Shown one piece after another: positions 31,087-40,000 of a stretch of DNA of 53,154 nt; position 1 is the stretch's first letter, and each line of letters begins with the position of its first letter. The position numbers were made by a program, and so were the translations under genes. The notes under the pieces were generated by a model. It ran no database searches. It was given only the letters and a program-made list of their open reading frames with translations, and was not told the origin of the DNA. Source of the stretch: Verrucomicrobiales bacterium (GTDB lineage: Bacteria; Verrucomicrobiota; Verrucomicrobiia; Verrucomicrobiales; V1-33); NCBI GenBank assembly GCA_947460575.1, contig CANHIJ010000010.1, positions 1 to 53,154 on the forward strand. The letters are read 5' to 3'.

Positions 31087-32721
31087 CTAAGTGGGGAGGA
31101 GGTCCTGGGGGCCTAGTTGGCGGCGGGCGCTGATAAATTCGACGAGGGCGTCGCGGGATTCGGTGGGGTGGATGGTGAGCTGAGCGCGGGGTTGGAGGCA
31201 GGTTTGGCCGAGGCGCTCGAAGCGGCGTCCGGCGGACTGGGCATCGTAGGCGTTGAGGGCGATGCGGTAGGATTTGGCGGGGTCGACGGGGGCGCCGTCG
31301 GGGGTGGCGATGGCGGTGACTTTGAGTTGGGATTTGAGTCCTTGGGTGGTGACGCGGAAGCCGTCGAGTTGGTGGGTGGAGTGTTTGGCGGAGTAGAGTT
31401 CCTCCATGACTGGGAAGAGTTCGGCGCCGGTGAGGAGGACGGTGGCGAGGCGGTTTTCGTAGGGGATGACGTCCCCCAATTGGCCGAGGGTGACGGGGCC
31501 TGCGGGGAGTTCGCGGTCCCCGAGGAAGAGGCCGTGGATGACGCCGTCGACGGGGTGGCCGCGGCTGGCGAGGGCTTGGCGGATGCTGCGGGTGATGAGG
31601 AGGAGGGAGGGGGGAGGAGAGCCGGGGCGGCTGAGGGCGGGGAGGGGAGCGGTGAATGTGCCGATGGTGCGGGCCATGAGGTTTTGGGCGCAGGCGAGGT
31701 CGGGGGCGGCGGCGGCAAGGATGAGGGGGTCTTCGGGGACGGTGCCGGCCATGAGTTTGGTGGAGAGGCCGCGGCCGACGAGTTGGCGGGAGTCGAGGTC
31801 GAAGGTGAGGTCGACGCGGCCGAGGTGGATGCCGTAGTAGCTGGCCTGGGAGTAGGGGATGCCGTTGACGAGGCAGTGGGGGAAGTCTTTGTGGGTGTGA
31901 GCGCCGATGACGACGTGGAGTTCGGGGCAGGAGCGGGTCAGTTCGTTGACGCGGTTGGCGAAATCGTCTGGGGCGGGCTTGAGTCCGTACATGGCCTTGA
32001 GGCCGAAGTGGCAGGCGAGGACGATAGCGTCGACTTTTTCGGCCTGGAGTTTTTGGATGGCGAACTGGACGGAGGCGAGGGGGTCGGCGGCGGAGAAATC
32101 GGCGAGGAGATCTTGGTGGAGCCAGGAGGGAAGGCCGGGAGTGAGGCTGCCGATGATGCCGATTTTGAAGCCGGCGACTTCCTTGATGAGGAAGGGGGCG
32201 ATCTTGCTGAGGGGGTGGGAGGGGTCGAGTTGGTTGGTCCAGCGGCCGCCGCTTTGGGCGTTGCAGGCGAGCACGGGCATGGCGGAAGCGGCGATATTTT
32301 TGGCGGCGGCGTCAAAGCCCCAGTCGAACTCGTGGTTGCCGAGGACCCAGGCGTCGTAGTGGAGTTTGTTGAGGAGCTGGACCATGAGTTGGCCGTCGCT
32401 GGAGCGGGATTCTGGGGTGCCCTGGTAGACATCGCCGAGGTCGATGAGGAGGGAGTGGGGTTGTTCGTGGCGCCAGGTTTGGATTTGAGAGGCGCAGCGG
32501 GCGAGGCCGCCGACGTTGCTGAGGCCGTCGTAGTTTTGGGTGGGAAGGATGTGGCCGTGGAGGTCGGCGGTGTGGAAGAGGGAGACAGTGAGTTGGCCGA
32601 TGCGGGCCTCGGCGGCGGCGCGGGCTTGCCAGGGTTCCCAGCCGGCTTTGACGGCGGCGCTGAGGCCGAGGCCTTTGAGGAATTGCCGACGGGGGAGGGC
32701 GGCGCGGGAGGATCCAATCAT
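31087..32721 (-). CDS. bifunctional UDP-sugar hydrolase / 5'-nucleotidase family, Tat-like leader
   Basis: The 544-residue secreted metallophosphatase hydrolyses nucleotides or related phosphate esters in the periplasm. The leader ALPRRQFLKGLGLSAAV has a twin-arginine motif. I start at the ATG at 32721 (MIGSSRAALPRR); the upstream start adds 11 non-signal-like residues. The metallophosphoesterase domain has TADLHGH, DLGDVYQG, LGNHEFDWG, LACHFGLK and IGAHTHKDF, all five metal/catalytic blocks. The 5_nucleotid_C domain (about 350-510) has VTLGQLGDVIPYENRLATVL, LTGAELFPVMEE and a substrate-stacking NAYDAQ. It lies divergent to the lactonase gene with a 113-bp shared promoter region. Confidence 0.93.
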   Translation of the reverse strand: MIGSSRAALPRRQFLKGLGLSAAVKAGWEPWQARAAAEARIGQLTVSLFHTADLHGHILPTQNYDGLSNVGGLARCASQIQTWRHEQPHSLLIDLGDVYQGTPESRSSDGQLMVQLLNKLHYDAWVLGNHEFDWGFDAAAKNIAASAMPVLACNAQSGGRWTNQLDPSHPLSKIAPFLIKEVAGFKIGIIGSLTPGLPSWLHQDLLADFSAADPLASVQFAIQKLQAEKVDAIVLACHFGLKAMYGLKPAPDDFANRVNELTRSCPELHVVIGAHTHKDFPHCLVNGIPYSQASYYGIHLGRVDLTFDLDSRQLVGRGLSTKLMAGTVPEDPLILAAAAPDLACAQNLMARTIGTFTAPLPALSRPGSPPPSLLLITRSIRQALASRGHPVDGVIHGLFLGDRELPAGPVTLGQLGDVIPYENRLATVLLTGAELFPVMEELYSAKHSTHQLDGFRVTTQGLKSQLKVTAIATPDGAPVDPAKSYRIALNAYDAQSAGRRFERLGQTCLQPRAQLTIHPTESRDALVEFISARRQLGPQDLLPT

Positions 32722-32834
32722 GAGGTACGCTACTGGAGCGCTGGGGTGGGGCAACGGCGGATGGGTCGGCTGGGAAAGCGAGGAGCGACGAAGAGACTAG
32801 ACCGCGGGGGGAAACCGTGAATAATGGGGGTTTC

Positions 32835-33974
32835 ATGAAGCGCTCTCTCATTGCCCTCTTTTTTGTCAGTTTGGCCTCGGCGGTATCGGCAGCGGATCGG
32901 TGGCATGTTTACTTTGGGTGCTACACGGGCGGAGCGGGTGGGTCCAAGGGGATCATGGTGGCGGATTTTGACAGCGGGACGGGCCAGTTGGGGGCGGCGA
33001 CCTTGGCGGCGGAGAGCGGGAGCCCGAGTTTTTTGGCGGTGCATCCCACGGGGAAGTATTTGTATGCGGTGGGAGAGATGGCGAGCGCGGGGCGGAAGGG
33101 GGGGGCGGTCAGCGCGTTTGCGGTGCAGCAGCCGGAGGGGCGCCTGCGCCTGATCAATCAGGTGGATTCGCAGGGGGCGGCGCCCTGCCACATTTCCTTA
33201 GACGGGAGCGGGCGGATGGCTATGGTGGCGAACTACGCTGGGGGCAGCGTGGCCTCCTATAAGATTGGCGGGGACGGGGCCTTGGCGGGGCCGGTGAGCT
33301 TTATCCAGCACGAGGGCTCGAGCGCGGATGCGGCGCGACAGCAGGGGCCGCACGCCCACAGCGCCAACCGCAGTCCGGACAACCGCTTTGCTTTGGTTTG
33401 CGACTTGGGATTGGACAAGGTATTCAGCTATAAAATGGACCCGGCGGCGGGGAGTTTGGCGGCGGGCGAAGTGGCGCTGTTGCCGCCGGGGTCGGGGCCG
33501 CGGCATTTGGCGTTCCATCCCTCGGGGAAGTTTGTTTTTGTGAACAACGAGATGTTGCTGACGGAGACGACGTTTGCCTATGCGGCGGAGAGCGGGAAAT
33601 TGACGCTGGTGGATGCGGTGTCGACGGTGCCGCCGGAGGACCGGGAGCGAAAGGGATTGAGCACGGCGGAGACGGTGGTGCATCCAAACGGAAAGGTGGT
33701 CTATGTTTCTAACCGCGGGCACGACACCATCGCGGTTTTTTCTTGCGATCCGGGCACCGGGCGCCTCACCCTGATCCAGAACGCGGCGGCGGGCGGGCGG
33801 ACGCCGCGCAATTTTAATCTCGACCCCAGCGGGCGCTGGATGATTGTAGCTCACCAGGACAGCCATACGGTGACGGTGTTGGCGGTGGATGGGGCGAGCG
33901 GGCGGCTCCGCCCTACCGGGCAGTCGGTGGCGGTCGGGGGGGCGGTTTGCGTGCGCTTTTTGGCCGCGGAATAG
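32835..33974 (+). CDS. secreted lactonase-family seven-bladed propeller
   Basis: The 379-residue protein belongs to the Lactonase/6-phosphogluconolactonase (YbhE/Pgl) propeller family: VYFGCYTGGAGGSKGIMVAD, PSFLAVHPTGKYLYAVGEM, PCHISLDGSGRMAMVANYAG, GPHAHSANRSPDNRFALVCD, GPRHLAFHPSGKFVFVNNEM, VHPNGKVVYVSNRGHDTIAV and TPRNFNLDPSGRWMIVAHQD mark the blades. Unlike cytosolic Pgl it has a signal peptide (MKRSLIALFFVSLASAVSA), so it acts outside the cytoplasm, on a sugar lactone or an unknown lactone. I use the ATG at 32835, with GGGGG upstream as a possible ribosome site; a GTG at 32817 would add six residues before the signal peptide. Confidence 0.9.
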   Translation: MKRSLIALFFVSLASAVSAADRWHVYFGCYTGGAGGSKGIMVADFDSGTGQLGAATLAAESGSPSFLAVHPTGKYLYAVGEMASAGRKGGAVSAFAVQQPEGRLRLINQVDSQGAAPCHISLDGSGRMAMVANYAGGSVASYKIGGDGALAGPVSFIQHEGSSADAARQQGPHAHSANRSPDNRFALVCDLGLDKVFSYKMDPAAGSLAAGEVALLPPGSGPRHLAFHPSGKFVFVNNEMLLTETTFAYAAESGKLTLVDAVSTVPPEDRERKGLSTAETVVHPNGKVVYVSNRGHDTIAVFSCDPGTGRLTLIQNAAAGGRTPRNFNLDPSGRWMIVAHQDSHTVTVLAVDGASGRLRPTGQSVAVGGAVCVRFLAAE

Positions 33975-34042
33975 GCCGCGGAATAGGCCAGGGCCTGCGA
34001 TTGACCCGGGGGGCGGCGGGGTGGAGGTGAAGGCTTTTTTCC

Positions 34043-34717
34043 ATGAAGCCGATCACGACCCTCGCCACCTGTCGAACGCCGGAGGGGGTTCCCCTGACCT
34101 TGATCCACCACGACCGGGATCATTTTTTGATGTTGGGGGGGGTGCAGCTGATGAGCACCAATGCGTGTTCTTCGGAGCAATTGATGGCGGAATTGGCCTG
34201 CGCGGCGGGGCTGCGGGCGGGGGCGCGGGTGCTGATCGGGGGATTGGGCTTTGGATTTACCCTGCGGCGGGTGCTGGAGTTGGTGGGGCCGCTAGCCCAG
34301 GTAGAGGTGGCGGAATTGCTGCCCGAGATTATCGCGTGGAACCGGGAATTTCTCGGGGAGGTCAATGGGCGGCTGCTGGAGGATGCGCGGGTGGCGCTGC
34401 GGCAGGAGGACGTCTACGACTTGCTGCAAGTCGAGGGGGAGGCGCGCTTTGACGCCATTTTGTTGGACGTGGACAACAGCCCCGATCCGCTGGTGCAGCA
34501 GGGCAATGCGCGGCTTTACGGCAAGGCTGGGTTAAGCCGGGTGCGGGAGGCGCTCCGGCCGGGGGGGCGGGTGGTCTTTTGGTCGGCGAATCGCGATGCG
34601 GGCTTTGCGGACTTATTGCGGCGGGCGTTTGCCCGGGTCGAGTGCGTCTCGGCCAAGGCGTACCCCAAAGCCAAGCGCAGCAGCCATACCTTGTTCGTGG
34701 CCGATCGGGAAGGGTGA
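34043..34717 (+). CDS. spermidine-synthase-fold methyltransferase-like protein
   Basis: The 224-residue protein has a Rossmann-like SAM/dcSAM-binding fold: motif I LIGGLGFGFTLRRVLELVG, acidic loop VEVAELLPEIIAWNREF, DARVALRQEDVYDLL and FDAILLDVDNSPDPLVQQGN. The last block resembles the gate-keeping region of spermidine synthases. It is shorter than SpeE and lacks the full N-terminal beta-domain, so a small-molecule methyltransferase is equally possible. It lies 68 bp after the lactonase gene and converges with the SOUL gene (16 bp between stops). Confidence 0.8.
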   Translation: MKPITTLATCRTPEGVPLTLIHHDRDHFLMLGGVQLMSTNACSSEQLMAELACAAGLRAGARVLIGGLGFGFTLRRVLELVGPLAQVEVAELLPEIIAWNREFLGEVNGRLLEDARVALRQEDVYDLLQVEGEARFDAILLDVDNSPDPLVQQGNARLYGKAGLSRVREALRPGGRVVFWSANRDAGFADLLRRAFARVECVSAKAYPKAKRSSHTLFVADREG

Positions 34718-34733
34718 GGCGAGTAAGCGAAGC

Positions 34734-35318
34734 TCAGGGTTTGGGGAGGAGGAGCATGACCTCGTTGCGGCGCAGCGGCCCGGGCGTCCAGGGGGAGTCG
34801 TAGTAGGCGAAGACAGGTTGCCCGGTGGCCGCGAGTTTTTGGGCGCTGAGCCAGGCTTGGAGTTTGGCTAGGGCGGCCTGCTCGTTGGCGGGGCGCTGCA
34901 GGCCGCTGAAGCGGAACACGGCGTAGCGGGCCGCGGGGCGCTGGCCCACCGCGACGTCGGGCTTGCCGGAGGCAGGCGCGCCGGCGGCGGCGACTTTGGC
35001 TGGGACCACAAAGCTCATTTTGGATTGGCCCTCGGCCTCGTCCATAAAAACCGGGGTGGTCATCTCGATTTTCTCCTGTTTTTCGTTTTTTCCAGAAATG
35101 TAGCCAAAGAGCTTCATGAAGCGGCCGTCGCGGTCGCCGTCGGCGGCGGCGCTGGTGGAGACGACGGTGAGGGCTGGGTAGTCGCGGATTTCGTGGGGGC
35201 CGTCGCTTTGGACCACGGTGTAGGGGGCGGTTTCGTAGGCGGCGCGGCTGGTGGCGGTGAGGCCGAAGACGAGGGCCGCGGCGGCGAGGAGGCCGGTGAA
35301 GAGAAAGGCTTTTTTCAT
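34734..35318 (-). CDS. SOUL family heme-binding protein
   Basis: The 194-residue protein has a signal peptide or membrane anchor (MKKAFLFTGLLAAAALVFGL, cleavage near SRAAY). The SOUL/HBP fold follows: YTVVQSDGPHEIRDYPALTV, FMKLFGYISGKNEKQEKIEM, TTPVFM and a C-terminal AYYDSPWTPGPLRRNEVMLL. Family members bind heme or porphyrin loosely; function in bacteria is not settled. It is divergent from the halogenase-like gene (120 bp between starts), so they may share regulation. Confidence 0.92.
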   Translation of the reverse strand: MKKAFLFTGLLAAAALVFGLTATSRAAYETAPYTVVQSDGPHEIRDYPALTVVSTSAAADGDRDGRFMKLFGYISGKNEKQEKIEMTTPVFMDEAEGQSKMSFVVPAKVAAAGAPASGKPDVAVGQRPAARYAVFRFSGLQRPANEQAALAKLQAWLSAQKLAATGQPVFAYYDSPWTPGPLRRNEVMLLLPKP

Positions 35319-35438
35319 GGAGTGAAGCTGAGGGTTGAAGGGGCGAGGGGGCGAGAAGAAACGCTTTGGCGGGAAAAAAAGAGGAAAGAGGAAAGCTTGA
35401 TTTGTGGCCGCGACCTGGGGTTAAATCATGAAAATCAG

Positions 35439-36926
35439 ATGAAAATTAACCGAATTGCCATTTTGGGCGGAGGGAGTGCGGGGCTGCTGGCGGCCTTGAC
35501 GCTGCGCAAGCAATTGCCGGAGATGCCGGTGGAGGTGATCTACAGCGAGGATTTGGGGGTGATTGGGGTGGGGGAAGGGACGACGGCGGCGTTTCCGCGG
35601 CACTTGTTTGAGTATTTGAAGTTGGATCCGGCGACTTTTTATCGGGAAGCGGAGCCGACCTGGAAACTGGGAATTCACTTTAAGTGGGGACCGTATCCGC
35701 AGGGATTCTACTACAGTTTTCAAAGCGAGTACAAAAGCAAATGGCCGGAATTGAGCCGGAATGCGGGATTTTATTGTGAGCCGGAGACGGGGTGGATGGG
35801 CATGGTATCGGCGTGCATGGCCCAGGGGAGGGTGTTTCCGCGGCGGCCGGATGGGTCGCCTCACTTCCACAAGGGGCACGCGTTTCACATCGAGAACAAG
35901 AAGTTGGTGGGCTATCTGGAGGGACAGTGCCGGAAGTTGGGCGTGAAGTTCACCGAGGGCAAGGTGTCGCAGGTGGAGCGCGGGGGGGAAGGGGTGGCGG
36001 CGATGGTGCTAGAGAGCGGGGAGCGCATCGTGGCCGACTTGTATGTGGACGCATCGGGATTTCGCTCCGAGCTGCTGGGGCGGGCCATGGGGGAAGCGTA
36101 CGTGAGCTTTGAGCGGTCGCTGTTTTGCGATCGGGCGGTGATCGCGGGGTGGCCGCGGGGGGACGAGCCGCTGCTGCCGCACACCGTCGCGGAGACCATG
36201 GACGCGGGCTGGTGCTGGCAGATTGAGCACGAGCACTGGATCAACCGGGGCTATGTCTATGCGTCGCGCTTCATCAGCGACGAGGACGCCCTGGCGGAGT
36301 TTCGGCGGAAGAATCCCCGGATTGCCAATGAGCCGCGGGTGGTCCGGTTTCGCTCCGGGCGGTACCGGCGGCACTGGGTGGGAAATGTGGTGGGGGTGGG
36401 GAATGCGGTGGGTTTTGTGGAGCCGCTGGAGGCGACTGCGCTGCAGGTGATTTGCCTGGAGAGCAGCACTTTGGCGGATGCGATTAAAGATTCGCTAGGG
36501 GATCCGCCGCCCTCGTTGGTGGAGCTCTATAACCAGTACAACACTCGGCAGTGGGAGGACATTCGGGACTTTTTGGCGGTGCACTATGCGTTCAATCGGC
36601 GGGTGGACACGCCGTTTTGGCGGGCCTGCCGGGAGGAGACGGAGTTAGGAGGAGCGGAGGCCTTTGTGCGCTTTTATGAGGAGAATGGGCCCAGCGCGAT
36701 TGCGGATGCCGTGCTGTTCGACCCCAACAACTCTTTTGGATTGGAGGGGTATTTGGCGATGTTGGTGGGGCAGGGGGTGCCGCACGCCAAGCCCTGGGTG
36801 GCGCCGCCGGGGGAGCGGCGGGTGTGGGTGGAGCGCCTCAAGCATTATGGAGAGCACGCGGCGCGGGGCTATACCGTGCAGGCCTGCCTGGACCTGATCC
36901 GGCAGGGGAAGATTAAGCTCGGGTAG
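35439..36926 (+). CDS. tryptophan-halogenase-like FAD flavoprotein
   Basis: The 495-residue protein has the flavin-dependent halogenase fold. The FAD-binding IAILGGGSAGLLAALTLRKQ starts at residue 6, then VIGVGEGTTAAFPRHLFEYL, the ADLYVDASGFRSELLGR block and VGNVVGVGNAVGFVEPLEAT. The family's GWxWxIP motif is replaced by GWCWQIEHEHWINRG, so the proline is lost and a charged/aromatic segment follows. Halogenation is therefore uncertain, and a monooxygenase or a halogenase on an unusual substrate is possible. Start: the ATG at 35439 gives the beta-strand directly before the glycine motif. It overlaps the stop of a four-codon ORF beginning at 35428 (ATGAAAATCAGATGA). No flavin reductase or biosynthetic cluster is adjacent. 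Confidence 0.85.
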   Translation: MKINRIAILGGGSAGLLAALTLRKQLPEMPVEVIYSEDLGVIGVGEGTTAAFPRHLFEYLKLDPATFYREAEPTWKLGIHFKWGPYPQGFYYSFQSEYKSKWPELSRNAGFYCEPETGWMGMVSACMAQGRVFPRRPDGSPHFHKGHAFHIENKKLVGYLEGQCRKLGVKFTEGKVSQVERGGEGVAAMVLESGERIVADLYVDASGFRSELLGRAMGEAYVSFERSLFCDRAVIAGWPRGDEPLLPHTVAETMDAGWCWQIEHEHWINRGYVYASRFISDEDALAEFRRKNPRIANEPRVVRFRSGRYRRHWVGNVVGVGNAVGFVEPLEATALQVICLESSTLADAIKDSLGDPPPSLVELYNQYNTRQWEDIRDFLAVHYAFNRRVDTPFWRACREETELGGAEAFVRFYEENGPSAIADAVLFDPNNSFGLEGYLAMLVGQGVPHAKPWVAPPGERRVWVERLKHYGEHAARGYTVQACLDLIRQGKIKLG

Positions 36927-37066
36927 GATAGGCGGCTGCGCAAAGTTATACAAAAGGGGCCTTAAAGCATCATGGACGAGGGGCGGGAGGATTTGGCAGT
37001 ATGCAAAAAGTGCATCGGCGGCCGACCTGGCTGGCCCGAATCTTTAACTTTCTACCTGTAACTGCT

Positions 37067-40000
37067 ATGAACCCGAAATGTGTTGTTGTCGCCCAGAGTG
37101 CCTTGGGCATGTATTTGTGGTCGGCGCTGGCGGTTTCGGCGCAGGCGCAGCTGGAGCGCGCGGGTGATCTGCTGGTGGATTTGAACTTCACGACCCTGAC
37201 GCCTGGAGACCTGCCTTACATTGCCAATGCGGGGAAGATGGGGGGCGGCTTTGAGGCCTTGGGGCCCGCGAGCTCGATTCCCGCGGTGCGAGCGACGCCG
37301 CAGTCGGGGGTCAAGGCGCTGTATCTCGATGGGGGAGACTTCCTGATGAGCGTGGCGGGCCAGACTCCGCTGGGGGGCACGCCGGTGCGGCTCCGGGCGG
37401 CGGCGGGGCTGGTGGGGGCGCAGCCTTCGCGCTCGGTGGAGGCCTGGGTCTACAACGAGGCGGTGCCGGACGAGGAGACGGTGTTGGCGTGGGGCAAGCG
37501 CGGCGGCGGGGACGGCAGCAATTATTCCTGTCTGTATGGGGGGCATCCGGCCTGGGGTGCCCTGGGCCAATGGGGGGGGCCGGATCTGGGCTGGGCGGGG
37601 GCGGTGCCGCCGGAGGTGGGGACGTGGCATCACTTGGCCTGGGTGCACACCGGGGCCGATGTCGAGGGCGGTGGGGCGGATCCGAATCAGACGCTGGTCT
37701 ACGTGGACGGGGCGCTGAACAATTCCGAGAATGCCGGAGTCTTGACGACGCATGTGGGGCCGATGCTGATTGGGGCCCAGATGACGGGGGACGGGGTCAA
37801 CCCGGAAGCGGCCAACCGGGGCACCCTGCGCCTAGCCAAGGTGAGGGTCCACGATGGGGCCCTGACGGCTGGGCAGGTCGCGAATAACTACGCGCTGGAA
37901 GTGGGGGCGTTTCCGGCCACGGTGGCCGCGCCGCTGGCGGCGGGGAGCGGTCCGGTGCACCGCTGGAGCTTTGCCGATGGCGCGGGCAGCGCGGTGCGGG
38001 ACAGCGCGGGGTATCTCCACGGCAAGGTCAAGGGGGCCAACAGCAGCTGGACTGGCAGCAGCTTGAGTTTGCCCGGCGGGGGCAGCGGGACCGAGGCCTA
38101 TGTGGACTTGCCGAACCGCCTGCTGAGCAGCAATGCTAAGGAGTTAGGAGGCACCGGGGAGGTGTCACTCGAAATGTGGGTCACGGCCACGGGAAACCGG
38201 ACATGGTCGCGCTTTTTTGATTTTGGCAGCACCAGCGGCAATGAGATCACCGGGCCCGGCGGGGCCGGGGAAGGGTGGGACTATCTTTTCCTGAGCGCGC
38301 AGGAGGGCAACAATACGGCGCGCAACGTCTTCTCGCTGCGGCACAACGACCGCTTCGGCAATGGCCCGCTGGGGGCGGGCGGAACCCTTAATGTCAATCC
38401 GGCCTTTGGCTATGACACCGCGAGTTTTGGGACCGAGCGCCACATCGTGGTGGTCTGGAAGGATCAAGAATTTTTGGGACTTTATGAGGAGGGCCAACTG
38501 GTCCGGGAGCTGCGCCCGGGGGACATCAAGATGGTGCAGATGAATGATGTGAATTGTTGGCTGGGGCGCTCCACCTGGCTGGCGGACCAGAATTTGCAGG
38601 GGGATTTGAATGAATTCCGCATCTATGACCGGGCGCTCAGTGCGGGGGAGATTTTGCAAAATCGCGCGGACGGCCCGGATGGATCCCTGCCGCTGCCGCC
38701 CGACGGGGATGGCGACGGCTTGCCCAATTGGTTTGAGCGGCGCTATGCTGGGGCCTCGGTGGACCCCTCCGTTCCCGGCCAAGGGGGGCTGGACGGCGAC
38801 GGCGACGGGCGCAGCAACCTTCAGGAATTTCAGGGCGGCACCAATCCCAGCCTAGCGGACAGCGACGCCGACGGCCTCAGCGACGGGCAGGAGAGCGCTC
38901 GGGGGACCGACCCCTTGGCGGCGGACAGCGACGGCGACAGCTTGAGCGACGGGGCGGAAGTCCTCACGCATCTCACTAATCCCTTGGCGGCGGACAGCGA
39001 TGGCGATGGGTACCGCGACGCCCAGGAAGTCGGGGCCGGGTCGAATCCCAACGACGCCAAGAGCATTCCAGTGATTTTCCTGGCGGGGCGCTACAGTTTC
39101 ACTGGGCCGGAGGGGGCCGCCGCGGAGGGCGCCGCGGTGTTGGATTCGGTCAGTGGGCAGCGGGGGTATGTGCGCGGGGCGGGGGCCTCGTGGACCCAGG
39201 GAGGGCTGGCGCTGCCCGGGGGAGCGAGCCGCGAGGCGCCCTACGTGGATCTTCCTAACGGCATGGTTTCCCGCTTCGCGCGGGCCCAGGGCGGGCGCGG
39301 CACCGTGACCCTGGAGGGCTGGGTTACTATCAACGCCAACGCCGAAGCCGGTTGGCAGCGCATTCTGGACTTTGGCTCCAGCGCGCCGGGCAAGCGGCTC
39401 GGCGAGACCTTTGGGCCGGGGCGGAGCTGGGCGGGATACGACGCCGGTCAGGACTACCTGATGATCGCGGGAGCCCGGGGCAACGACGTCAATGCGCGCC
39501 GCGTCGACTGGACCAACAACGACGCCACCGGCGCGGCAGGCAACAACATGGGGACCGACAGCGCGGCCAGCGAGGGGACCGTGGAGACGCCGCTGCACTT
39601 TGTGCTCACCTATGACGAGTCGATCGGCAAGTTGCGCTATTTTGAAAATGGGTCGCTCATCTCCGAGACCAGCGGCAACTTGAAGTTGGACAGCCTCAAT
39701 GACGTCAACTGCTGGCTGGGCCGCTCTAACTGGTTGGGGGATCGCAATTTGTCGGGCACCTTCGACGAGTTCCGGGTGTACGCGGGGGCTTTTTCGGATG
39801 CGGACGTAACTAAGAGTTTTGCCAAGGGGCCCAATACTCTGCCCAACGGCAGCAATCCGGCTACGGACATCACGACCTTGAAGATTGCCAATGCCAACGG
39901 CTGGCCGGAGTGGTGGATCGACCGCAACCCCAGCTTGCCCCCTAGCGGGAGCGACCTCGACGGCGATGGCTTGACCGCGCTGCAGGAGTTGGGGCGCGGG

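Noticed and set aside
31117-32820. 567-codon plus-strand ORF over the 5'-nucleotidase gene
   Set aside because: It is the antisense shadow of a gene with all five metallophosphoesterase motifs and has low-complexity acidic/Gly composition.
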